Assembly (NCBI GenBank): GCA_942493245.1
Contig: OW818685.1
Span: 1,860,001 to 1,924,000 of the forward strand
Origin: DAOPYU01 sp942493245
GTDB lineage: Bacteria; Sumerlaeota; Sumerlaeia; UBA8349
Reading direction: 5' to 3'
Length of the DNA stretch: 64,000 nt
The stretch's first letter is position 1, and the number at the start of each line of letters is the position of its first letter. The translations under genes were made by a program, and so were the position numbers. The notes under the pieces are model-generated. The model did not search any database and was not told the DNA's origin. It saw only the letters and a program-made list of their open reading frames with translations. Positions 52,452 through 60,403 of the stretch are shown here, piece by piece.

Positions 52452-54095
52452 GTGTTACGTCTTCAGAATATCACCCTGGATTTTCGCCATTCCGCCGAGG
52501 CGTTGCGGCGGGCGGTTCTCCTGCAACTGGGAATGGAGTCTCGCGATCTGATTTCTTTTCGCGTTTGTAAGAAATCTATTGATGCCCGAAAGAGAAGCCA
52601 TATTCAGTTTATTTATCAGGTTGATGTCGAAGTCCGCGATGAAGGGGCTGTTTTGACCCGTTTGGGGGCCGACAGCCTGGTAAAACCTGTTCCCGATGAA
52701 TCTTACGTGATGCCTGTTGGTGCGGCGCAGGCCGCCTGCGCCGCTTCCGGTCGGGCGCGACCGATTGTTGTCGGGGCGGGGCCGTGCGGGCTGTTTGCGG
52801 CTCTGTTGCTGGCCCAGGCTGGATTGCGTCCTGTTCTGCTCGAACGGGGGAAGCCCGCTCTGGAGCGGGTGCGTGATGTGGCGCGTTTCTGGGAAACCGG
52901 ACAGTTGGACCCGGAGTCGAATGTTCAGTTTGGCGAAGGCGGGGCGGGGACTTTCTCGGACGGAAAACTGACCACCCAGATCAAGGAGCGGGGCAACCGA
53001 ATTCGAAAAGTGCTTGAAGAGCTGATTCTGGCTGGCGCGCCGCCGGAAATCGCGTATGAAGCCAAGCCGCATGTGGGTACGGATCAGTTAGTTGGGGTGG
53101 TCATGCGTTTGCGCCAGGCAATCGAGGCCTGTGGAGGCGAGGTCCGGTTTGGGGCGCATGTCACCGGATTGCAGGTGCGGGAGGGGCGCGTTCAGGGAGT
53201 TCGGTTGGCCAGTGGTGAAGAACTGGAGGCGGGCGCGGTGGCGCTGGCCATTGGCCACAGCGCCCGCGACACGTTTCGGATGCTCCACGAGACGGGTGTT
53301 CCGATGGAGGCCAAATCGTTCTCGATCGGTGTTCGGATCGAGCATCCCCAAGGGGTGATTGATCGGGCGCAATATGGTGCGTTCGGGGGCGATCCTCGCC
53401 TGGGGCCGGCGGAATACAAGCTGGTTCATCATTGCGCGAATGGGCGGTCGGTTTATACGTTCTGCATGTGTCCGGGCGGGCAGGTGATTGCGGCTGCCAG
53501 CGAGACCGGGGGAGTGGTGACGAACGGCATGAGTGTGCATGCGCGTAACGATGCCAATGCCAACGCGGCAGTTCTGGTGGGAGTGAACCCGGACGATTTT
53601 CTGATTCCGGAGTTGTGCGCGGAGGGGAGATCGCCTCTGGCGGGAGTCGAATTTCAGCGGCATTGGGAGGTCCTGGCTTTTCGTGCGGGAGGCGGGGATT
53701 ACAGTGCGCCCGCGCAGACGGTGGGGGATTTTCTGGCTGGGCGCGGCAGTGTGTCTCTGGGTGCGGTTGAGCCGTCGTATCGTCCCGGGGTGTGTCCGTC
53801 CGATCTGGCTGGGTGTTTGCCGTCCTTTGCCGTCGAGGCGTTGCGACAGGCCTTGCCGGTGTTAGGACGCAAACTCGGTGGGTTTTCCATGCCGGAGGCG
53901 GTCTTGACGGGTGTCGAGACGCGCAGTTCCTCGCCGGTTCGGATTGTGCGGGGAGACGACTTCCAGAGCGCGGGAGTGGCGGGGTTGTTTCCGGCGGGCG
54001 AGGGGGCGGGATATGCGGGGGGGATTGTTTCTGCCGCGGTGGATGGGCTTCGTGTGGCGGAGGCGATTCTGGCTGACTGGGGAAACAGCCGGTGA
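52452..54095 (+). CDS. COG2509-type FAD-dependent dehydrogenase
   Basis: 547 residues from a GTG at 52452 (AAGGAA about 10 bases upstream). A short N-terminal domain (about 1-100) has an RSHIQFIYQVDVEV segment typical of the family, then the FAD-binding Rossmann motif IVVGAGPCGLFAALLLAQAGLRPVLLERG. VQFGEGGAGTFSDGKL, GHSARDTFRMLHETGV, FSIGVRIEHPQ, FCMCPGGQVIAAAS and the C-terminal FPAGEGAGYAGGIVSAAVDG are family blocks. The protein is a cytoplasmic oxidoreductase of unknown substrate. It follows the HI0933-type gene with 44 bases between, so they may be co-transcribed. The next 345 bases hold no gene. Confidence 0.93.
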   Translation: MLRLQNITLDFRHSAEALRRAVLLQLGMESRDLISFRVCKKSIDARKRSHIQFIYQVDVEVRDEGAVLTRLGADSLVKPVPDESYVMPVGAAQAACAASGRARPIVVGAGPCGLFAALLLAQAGLRPVLLERGKPALERVRDVARFWETGQLDPESNVQFGEGGAGTFSDGKLTTQIKERGNRIRKVLEELILAGAPPEIAYEAKPHVGTDQLVGVVMRLRQAIEACGGEVRFGAHVTGLQVREGRVQGVRLASGEELEAGAVALAIGHSARDTFRMLHETGVPMEAKSFSIGVRIEHPQGVIDRAQYGAFGGDPRLGPAEYKLVHHCANGRSVYTFCMCPGGQVIAAASETGGVVTNGMSVHARNDANANAAVLVGVNPDDFLIPELCAEGRSPLAGVEFQRHWEVLAFRAGGGDYSAPAQTVGDFLAGRGSVSLGAVEPSYRPGVCPSDLAGCLPSFAVEALRQALPVLGRKLGGFSMPEAVLTGVETRSSSPVRIVRGDDFQSAGVAGLFPAGEGAGYAGGIVSAAVDGLRVAEAILADWGNSR

Positions 54096-54440
54096 GTTGT
54101 GTTTTTCGGCTCATCGTGTTACAATTCAGGTGGTGGCGTGCGTGGGAAAAATGTTGTTGCGGGGGGGCGACTTTTTACTATTCAGCCATCCATGTAAAGT
54201 CTTGCGCTACAAAACAAAATATGGTATTGTTTTAAAGTTGAGTGTTTGAGTGTAGTGATAAGCGCCGATTTTATTGTAGTTGTGGGAAAACTGCCGAATC
54301 AGCCGCCTGTATTTTTCTGAATCGAAATGTGTTGTGCGAAAAAATCTTCTGAAAAACGGTGTGGTCGGCAAGGCAGAGTGTGAGGTGGTTGTGAGTGGCC
54401 CGTGTGTCATTCAGTAAACCCGAAACTCCAGGAGGTAATC
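54096..54440. other. AT-rich intergenic region before the surface-protein gene
   Basis: About 345 bases without a recognised gene. The central part (about 54170-54330) is markedly more AT-rich than its surroundings, and it holds a promoter candidate at 54202-54230. A long untranslated leader of about 200 bases for the surface protein is implied if that promoter is used. AGGAGG at 54430-54435 is the ribosome-binding site. Confidence 0.5.
54202..54230 (+). promoter_or_regulatory. Candidate promoter for the surface-protein gene
   Basis: TTGCGC (54202-54207), a 17-base AT-rich spacer and TATTGT (54225-54230). The -35 and -10 each differ from consensus at two positions. The position in the AT-rich leader of the downstream gene supports it. 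Confidence 0.45.
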
Positions 54441-57400
54441 ATGAAGAGGGGAAGGGAAATGTACCGAGCTTATCGTTGTATCCTGGTTCTGCTGTTCATC
54501 CTGTTGGCTGCGGCGCAACTTGACTGTTCGGCTGCCACATGGCCAGTCTCGACCGGCTTCGAGGTCTCGGAGGGGTACGTTGCGGGACCCCTGGGGGGGC
54601 AGCAAGGCTGGTTGACCACCAACACGGTGGAAGTTCAGGCCAATGTGAAACACTTGGGGGAACAGGCGGTGGAGTTGACGTCGCAGAGTGAAGCTCTCTA
54701 CAGTGTGACGGCTCCTGCGGACAAGAAGGTCTGGATCGAAGCGTTCTGCAAGACGACGCCGACGACCGAATACCCCACTCTACCCGCTCCCAAAGGCGTG
54801 TCGTGTGTGCTGTTCTTCCACGCGGATGCGGATAAGGGCATTACCTGCCTGGATGGCGATGGTCTCGGAGGCGGCACGTGGGTCTATACCCAGATTCAGG
54901 CGACGGAATGGACGCGGATCCGGGTGTTGCAGAACTACGAAACGCACGAATGGGATCTTTATGTAAATGGAAACCGGGTGCTCGAGGGATTGGGCAATGC
55001 CTATAACAACGCGGGGTTCGAGAAGTTCGAATGCCACGCCAGTGACTCCGGTTCCATGTTCCTGGATGACTTTGCCGCTGCCGCGGTGCCCCGGTACGCG
55101 CTGAATACGGCGACGGCGGGCGCGGGTACGGGTACCGTCACGAAGAATCCCAATGTGGCTTCTTACGATGAAGGCTCGACCGTGACGGTGACGGCGGTTC
55201 CGAACGCTGACAGTCTGTTCAGTGGTTGGACGGGTGATGTGACGGCTGGGAACGAGCAGACCAACCCGCTGGTCGTGACGATGAACACCACCAAGACCCT
55301 GACGGCGAATTTCACCCTGAAACCGGTTGAGTACCTCCTGACGGTGAATGTGAACCCCGCCAACGGTGGGACCGTTGCCTTGAACCCGGCGGGCGCTTCT
55401 TATCTTGAAGGTTCGACGGTGACTTTGACGGCGACGTCGGCGAATGGTTACCGGTTTGTCAACTGGACGGGCGACGCCACGGGTACGGGGACGTCGGTTC
55501 TGGTGACGATGGATGGCAACAAGACGGTGACGGCAAACTTCGAATTGATCCCGACGTATCAGTTGACGTTGGTGGACAGTCCGGTTGGAGCGGCTCAGAC
55601 GTTGACGAAGATGCCGACTCTGCCCGCTTATATCGAAGGGGCCCAAGTTACCGTGGCTGCGACGCCGACGATCCTGTATCAGTTCCGTGGCTGGATGGAC
55701 GGTTCAACGACTGTTTCTGCGTCCGCTTCGTTTGAGTACACGATGCCGGCTGCGGACAAGACCCTGACGGCGAAGTTCAAGTCGCTTCCGCCCGATCAGT
55801 TTACGGTGAGCGTAGTGGCGGACCCGATCGAGGGCGGTACGGTGTCGAAGATGCCGGATCTGCCGACCTACCTGGTTGGGACGCAGGTAACGGTGAATGC
55901 GGCAGAGGCGGAAGGTTACACGTTTGACGGTTGGTACGACGGCGCCACGCAGGTTTCGACGGATGTTTCGTATGTTTACACGGTGGCCGAGAGTAAAACC
56001 TTCACGGCTAAGTTTACGGCGCTGCCGACCTACACGTTGACGCTGCTGGCCGATCCGGCCAACGGCGGTACGGTGTCGAAGACGCCGGACCAGGAGGGTT
56101 ACTGGGCGGGTGCGGAGATCGCGTTGACGGCTACGCCGGCGGAGGGGTATCAGTTCCGCGGGTGGTTGGATGGTTCGACGACGGTGACGTCGCCCTACAC
56201 AATGCCGGCCGAGAACAAGACCCTCACGGCGAAGTTCAAAGCGGTGGTTCAGACGACCTATCAGGTGACGGCGCTGGCCGATCCGGCCAATGGCGGCACG
56301 GTGTCGAAAACGCCGGATCAGGTGTCCTATCTGGATGGCGATCAGGTGACCTTGAGCGCTGTGGCGGCGGACGGGTACGCGTTCCGCGGCTGGCTGGATG
56401 GCTCCACGACGGTCTCGACGAACGTTTCCTTCATTTACACGGTGGCGGGCGCGGACAAGACCTTCACGGCGAAGTTCAAAGTGGTTCCGGAAGGTCAGTT
56501 CACGGTGACGGCGGTGGCCGATCCGGTCAATGGCGGAACAGTATCGAAGGCGCCGGATCAGGCGTTCTATCTGAGTGGTACGCAGGTGACCCTGACCGCG
56601 GTGGCGGACAACGCCTACACGTTCGATGGCTGGTATGATGGCGCTACGACGGTCTCGACGGATGCTTCCTTCGTTTATACGGTGGAAAGTGTCAATAAGA
56701 CCTTCACGGCGAAGTTCACGCTGAAGCCGGTTTATACGCTGACGGTGATGGCTGATCCGTCCATCGGCGGCACGGTGTCGAAGACGCCCGACCAGGTCTC
56801 TTACCTGGAAGGTGCTGCGGTGACGCTGAACGCGACGGCGGCGGCTGAGTACAAGTTCAGCGGCTGGTACGATGGCGACACATTGCTCTCCGAGTCCGCT
56901 TCGTACGCCTACACGATGCTCGCGGCGAACAAGTCGCTGACGGCGAAGTTCGTGGAGAAGGGGCTGCCCGCTCCGGCGAATGTGACGGCTTCGGGCAACA
57001 CCTTCCGTGTGCTGGTGAACTGGTCGTCTGTGACGAGTGCGACGGCCTACCTGATCGAGCGGACGGTTGTGGGTACGACCCACACGCTCAACTGGACGGT
57101 GAGCGCGGCGGATGCGCTGGGTGGGACCGGTACGAACGCGTTTGCCGATGACACGGCCAGCCCGGCGGTTCCGTATTCTTATGTGGTCACGGCTCTTGAC
57201 GCCCAGGAGAACTTGGGTACGCCGAGTCTGCCGGCGACGGCGACGGTTACGGCCGAGGTGATCGCGGCGGCGAACTACAAGGTGACGGCCAAGGGCTACA
57301 CGCTGGTGCGCAGTGCGTCCAACGACCTGACGTTCACCCCGACAATTGCCAATTCGAACCCGGGCACGATCAAGATCACGCTGCTGAAGAAGATGCCCGC

Positions 57401-58373
57401 CAACCCGGTGGACAACGCGGCCAGTGGAATTTATTACCTGACGAGTCTGACGCAGGTTCCGGTGCTGCGGGTGAACGGCAGTGTCAATACGCTGGCGTTC
57501 GACGTTCCGGTGGTGGCTCTCAGTGTTCGTGATCTGGCCAAGTCGGTTTCGGCCAAGTCGGTGACGTTCCTGACGGCGAACGAGTTCGGCTCGATCACAA
57601 TCACGTCAACGAAACCCTCGGAAAGTGGCATCTACGCGCGTACGTTCATCGAAACGACGAGTGCGGGCGCCACGCAGATGTCGATCAAGGTGACGGGTGC
57701 GGTTGTCGAGGAAGTCGGTTCGACAGCTGCGACGGCTCAGCCGATCAAACTGCTCAAGGTGGCTTCGAAGACGTACAAGGATGCCGCGAAGGCGACGAAG
57801 ACGAGTCTGGGCGCGATCGGTTCGTTGCCGAAGGTGGTCAATGAACTCCAGGTCGGCAACACGACGTTGGCTCCGGCCGAAGCGACCCCGTGCTCGATTC
57901 AGGGCAGCACGCTCAAGGCCATCACGGTCTCGGGCGGTCCGCTGGTGGCGGACGAACTCGTGGGCGCGATCGACAAGGTGACGGTGGCGGGTGGCAACCT
58001 GCGCGTGGGCCTGATCCAGTCGTCGAAGGATCTGGTGCTGGTCCAGGCGACGGCGAAGAAGGTCAGCGGCGTTCTGAAGGGCGGCGCGGTTGGTACGGCC
58101 GGTACTCCGCTGGCGCTGGTTATCAAGGGACAGCCGAACACCAAGAAGGTCGCCATCGGCAAGGTGTATGGCCAGATGGGTGTTTCGGGCTACTTCTACG
58201 CGGGTTACAACGCGGCGACTGGCGCTCCGACGAAGTCGGGCGGCATCAACATCCTCCAGACCAAGTCCGGAGTGGTGGAAGGCGCTGCGTTCCTCGACCC
58301 GGCTCTGGTGTCGAAGCTGAAAATCCTGCCCAAGACGCCGGTTCAGCCGATCGTGATCAACCCCGGTTCGTAA
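54441..58373 (+). CDS. Large secreted protein with InlB-like beta-repeats
   Basis: 1310 residues from the ATG at 54441, with AGGAGG 5 bases upstream. Residues 1-32 form a signal peptide. A laminin-G/jelly-roll-like domain (about 35-215) ends in SGSMFLDDFAA. Eight InlB B-repeat-like (PF18998/Flg_new_2) units of about 75 residues follow (about 218-838), each with a (Y/F)xxTxxADPxxGGTVSKxPD start, a GWxDGxT core and a LTAKF end. A fibronectin type III domain (about 842-945, PANVTASGNTFRVLVNWSS) and a 360-residue C-terminal domain of unknown type come next. It has no LPxTG or PEP-CTERM sorting signal. Repeats of this kind are typical of adhesins and extracellular matrix proteins. The gene ends in two hairpins, the second a good terminator. 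Confidence 0.88.
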   Translation: MKRGREMYRAYRCILVLLFILLAAAQLDCSAATWPVSTGFEVSEGYVAGPLGGQQGWLTTNTVEVQANVKHLGEQAVELTSQSEALYSVTAPADKKVWIEAFCKTTPTTEYPTLPAPKGVSCVLFFHADADKGITCLDGDGLGGGTWVYTQIQATEWTRIRVLQNYETHEWDLYVNGNRVLEGLGNAYNNAGFEKFECHASDSGSMFLDDFAAAAVPRYALNTATAGAGTGTVTKNPNVASYDEGSTVTVTAVPNADSLFSGWTGDVTAGNEQTNPLVVTMNTTKTLTANFTLKPVEYLLTVNVNPANGGTVALNPAGASYLEGSTVTLTATSANGYRFVNWTGDATGTGTSVLVTMDGNKTVTANFELIPTYQLTLVDSPVGAAQTLTKMPTLPAYIEGAQVTVAATPTILYQFRGWMDGSTTVSASASFEYTMPAADKTLTAKFKSLPPDQFTVSVVADPIEGGTVSKMPDLPTYLVGTQVTVNAAEAEGYTFDGWYDGATQVSTDVSYVYTVAESKTFTAKFTALPTYTLTLLADPANGGTVSKTPDQEGYWAGAEIALTATPAEGYQFRGWLDGSTTVTSPYTMPAENKTLTAKFKAVVQTTYQVTALADPANGGTVSKTPDQVSYLDGDQVTLSAVAADGYAFRGWLDGSTTVSTNVSFIYTVAGADKTFTAKFKVVPEGQFTVTAVADPVNGGTVSKAPDQAFYLSGTQVTLTAVADNAYTFDGWYDGATTVSTDASFVYTVESVNKTFTAKFTLKPVYTLTVMADPSIGGTVSKTPDQVSYLEGAAVTLNATAAAEYKFSGWYDGDTLLSESASYAYTMLAANKSLTAKFVEKGLPAPANVTASGNTFRVLVNWSSVTSATAYLIERTVVGTTHTLNWTVSAADALGGTGTNAFADDTASPAVPYSYVVTALDAQENLGTPSLPATATVTAEVIAAANYKVTAKGYTLVRSASNDLTFTPTIANSNPGTIKITLLKKMPANPVDNAASGIYYLTSLTQVPVLRVNGSVNTLAFDVPVVALSVRDLAKSVSAKSVTFLTANEFGSITITSTKPSESGIYARTFIETTSAGATQMSIKVTGAVVEEVGSTAATAQPIKLLKVASKTYKDAAKATKTSLGAIGSLPKVVNELQVGNTTLAPAEATPCSIQGSTLKAITVSGGPLVADELVGAIDKVTVAGGNLRVGLIQSSKDLVLVQATAKKVSGVLKGGAVGTAGTPLALVIKGQPNTKKVAIGKVYGQMGVSGYFYAGYNAATGAPTKSGGINILQTKSGVVEGAAFLDPALVSKLKILPKTPVQPIVINPGS

Positions 58374-58395
58374 GAAACGGGGACAGGCCCTGAAA

Positions 58396-58426
58396 TTTCG
58401 GCGGGAGGCGAACCCTCCCGCCGAAA
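58396..58426 (+). terminator. Hairpin just after the surface-protein gene
   Basis: Thirteen-base perfect stem TTTCGGCGGGAGG/CCTCCCGCCGAAA (58396-58408 with 58414-58426) with a 5-base loop, about 20 bases after the stop. There is no T-run, so it may stabilise or attenuate the message. Confidence 0.6.
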
Positions 58427-58470
58427 GGGCGGGCCTGAGGTCAGGATCAAACGACAGGCGGCAAAAAGAT

Positions 58471-58515
58471 TCGGGGGAGAAGCCTCACAAGGGCTTCTCC
58501 CCCGAGTTGTTTTTA
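58471..58515 (+). terminator. Intrinsic terminator of the surface-protein gene
   Basis: Fourteen-base GC-rich stem (58471-58484 with 58492-58505) followed by GTTGTTTTT. It lies about 100 bases after the stop and is the better terminator of the two. Confidence 0.85.
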
Positions 58516-58530
58516 GAAAGACGGTTTCGA

Positions 58531-58758
58531 TAAAAACTGCAGTTGAGGACGGGAAACTAGCCCTTTGTTCTTGCGTGATGAGACAAAAAAGGGTTTGACC
58601 CGGTCACCTTTTTGGGGAGATTTTCTGACTGCGCCAATCGGGAGGTTGGCGTTCACGGGAACAGATTTCTCCCCATAAAAATGGCCTTTCTGGGAGGGCG
58701 GGCGTCCCGCCCGCCTGAAAGAAAAACCGGACGATAGGCGTTCAACTGCGGGTTTTTA
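58531..58758. mobile_element. MITE-like dispersed repeat, copy B
   Basis: About 228 bases aligning with 21747-21976 in the same orientation. The ends are imperfect inverted repeats: TAAAAACTGCAGTTGA on the left and TCAACTGCGGGTTTTTA on the right. The internal part holds the conserved CTGACTGCGCCAATC and the GGCGGGCGTCCCGCCCGCC palindrome. It lies between the terminator of the surface-protein gene and the sulfatase 3' end. No coding capacity. Confidence 0.75.
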
Positions 58759-58892
58759 GATAACAACGCGAAGGTAGGACGCTACAGAGAATGAGCTGAT
58801 CTCTTTGCCCCCTCGTCTGAAAACCCTTGAGCCTTGCGTTCCTGTGGGTTACATGGTTTGGCGATCTCTTTCAGTTTGAATACTCTCTGGTC
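58759..58892. other. Short region between repeat and sulfatase
   Basis: The 134 bases after copy B show no gene or clear element. With the terminators and copy B, this completes the 519-base gap between the surface-protein and sulfatase stops. Confidence 0.4.
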
Positions 58893-60350
58893 TCATGAGA
58901 GTGAAACGCTCTCGAACGAGTCGGGCAAAGGTTCGATGCTGAACTGGGGCGAGTCTGTGTGGGCCTCGCGCATCCGTTCAAAGAGTTTTTCCGCGATTTC
59001 CCGATGTTGTGCGGCGATGTTTTTTCGTTCTTCGGGGTCTTTCTGCAGGTCGAAGAGTTCGAGTTTTCGGGTTTTGTGGAAGAAAATGGCTTTCCAGTTG
59101 CCCTCGCGTACTGCGCGTTTGCCCCCTTGCTCCAGAAATTCCCAATACAGATAAGTGTGCTCGCGCTGGGGTCCAGATTTCTCCTGGAGAACAGGGAGGA
59201 TCGAGAATCCGTCCAGATTTTGAGGGAATGCGCAGCCGGCTACCTCACAACAGGTCGGCAGGATGTCCCAGAAGGCCGTCACCTGCTCGCAGACCCATCC
59301 AGCCCGAATTTTCGCGGGCCAGCGAACCAGAAGCGGGACGCGAATTCCCCCTTCGTAAAGGTCGCGTTTGATGCCTCGCAGGGAGCCGCTGCTGCGGAAG
59401 AATTCCGGGTCCGCTCCTCCTTCCTGGTGGGGACCGTTGTCACTCGAGAAAAAAATGAGTGTGTCGCGGTCCAGATCCAGGTCTTTGAGGAGAGTCAGGA
59501 GGCGTCCCACGTCTGAATCCAGTCGGGAGACCATCGCGGCAAAGGCCGTTCGAGGTTGTGACTGCGCATTGTAGCCCTTGAACCCATAGGGCGCGTCTGT
59601 CTTGCCGAAAGGCTGGGGTTCCGCGAACTGGCCCCGATAGGGCTGCATGTCCGCTTCGGATGTGTGCAATTCGGCGTGGGGGAGGGTAAAGGGGAGATAG
59701 AGAAAGAATGGTTTTTCCCGATTGTCGCGCACGAAGTCGAGGGCTTCCCGGGCGATGAGGTCTTGCGCATAGACCTGCCGTCCGCCGTTTGCGTTCTCCG
59801 CGAGGGCGATTTTCTCCTGGTTGCGCCACAAATGGTCGGGGTAGTAGTGGTGCGCCTGGGCTTGACAATTATAGCCGAAGAAGTAATCGAATCCCTGATG
59901 GTTCGGATCGCCCTCGGAACCGGGGAACCCAAGTCCCCATTTGCCCATTGCCCCTGTTGCGTATCCGGCCTGCTGCATCAGCCGGGCCAGCGTGGCGGTT
60001 CCTTTGGGCAGCGGTTTCTGGCCCTCCGGTTTTACCTCGGCGTTGCCTCGGATGGGGGTATGTCCCGTGTGTTCTCCGGTCATCAGGCACGAACGCGATG
60101 GAGCGCATACGGTGCTGCCCGCGTAGAATTGCGTGAATTGGACACCTTCGGAAGCCAGAGTGTCCAGATGGGGTGTGTGGACTTTTTTCTGTCCGTAGCA
60201 TCCCAGGTCGCCGTATCCGAGGTCGTCTGCGAGGATGAAAATAATGTTGGGCTTCCGGTTCGCCGGGCTTTGCGCAATGGCTGCGCAATTTCCGAGCGTG
60301 AGTGAGGCGGTAGCCAGGCCGAGACCTTTCAGAAAATTGCGGCGTTTCAT
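58893..60350 (-). CDS. Tat-exported type I sulfatase
   Basis: 485 residues; AAGGAG 7 bases upstream of the ATG. The N-terminus KRRNFLKGLGLATASLTLG is a Tat-type signal (twin arginine), and it may end in a lipobox-like GNCA. The sulfatase fold shows the metal-binding DDLGYGDLGCYG near the start and the CAPSR motif (Cys about residue 82), in which Cys is converted to formylglycine for catalysis. HTGHTPIRGNAE, FFLYLPFTLPHAELH and FFSSDNGPHQEGGAD follow, as expected. It hydrolyses sulfate esters, probably on a polysaccharide, in the periplasm or outside the cell. The maturation enzyme is not in the window. It follows the large membrane protein gene by 53 bases on the same strand. Confidence 0.95.
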   Translation of the reverse strand: MKRRNFLKGLGLATASLTLGNCAAIAQSPANRKPNIIFILADDLGYGDLGCYGQKKVHTPHLDTLASEGVQFTQFYAGSTVCAPSRSCLMTGEHTGHTPIRGNAEVKPEGQKPLPKGTATLARLMQQAGYATGAMGKWGLGFPGSEGDPNHQGFDYFFGYNCQAQAHHYYPDHLWRNQEKIALAENANGGRQVYAQDLIAREALDFVRDNREKPFFLYLPFTLPHAELHTSEADMQPYRGQFAEPQPFGKTDAPYGFKGYNAQSQPRTAFAAMVSRLDSDVGRLLTLLKDLDLDRDTLIFFSSDNGPHQEGGADPEFFRSSGSLRGIKRDLYEGGIRVPLLVRWPAKIRAGWVCEQVTAFWDILPTCCEVAGCAFPQNLDGFSILPVLQEKSGPQREHTYLYWEFLEQGGKRAVREGNWKAIFFHKTRKLELFDLQKDPEERKNIAAQHREIAEKLFERMREAHTDSPQFSIEPLPDSFESVSLS

Positions 60351-60403
60351 GGGTTAGCTCCTTTTGATCCGGAGATTGGAGAAATTGTGGGAACATTCTC
60401 GTC

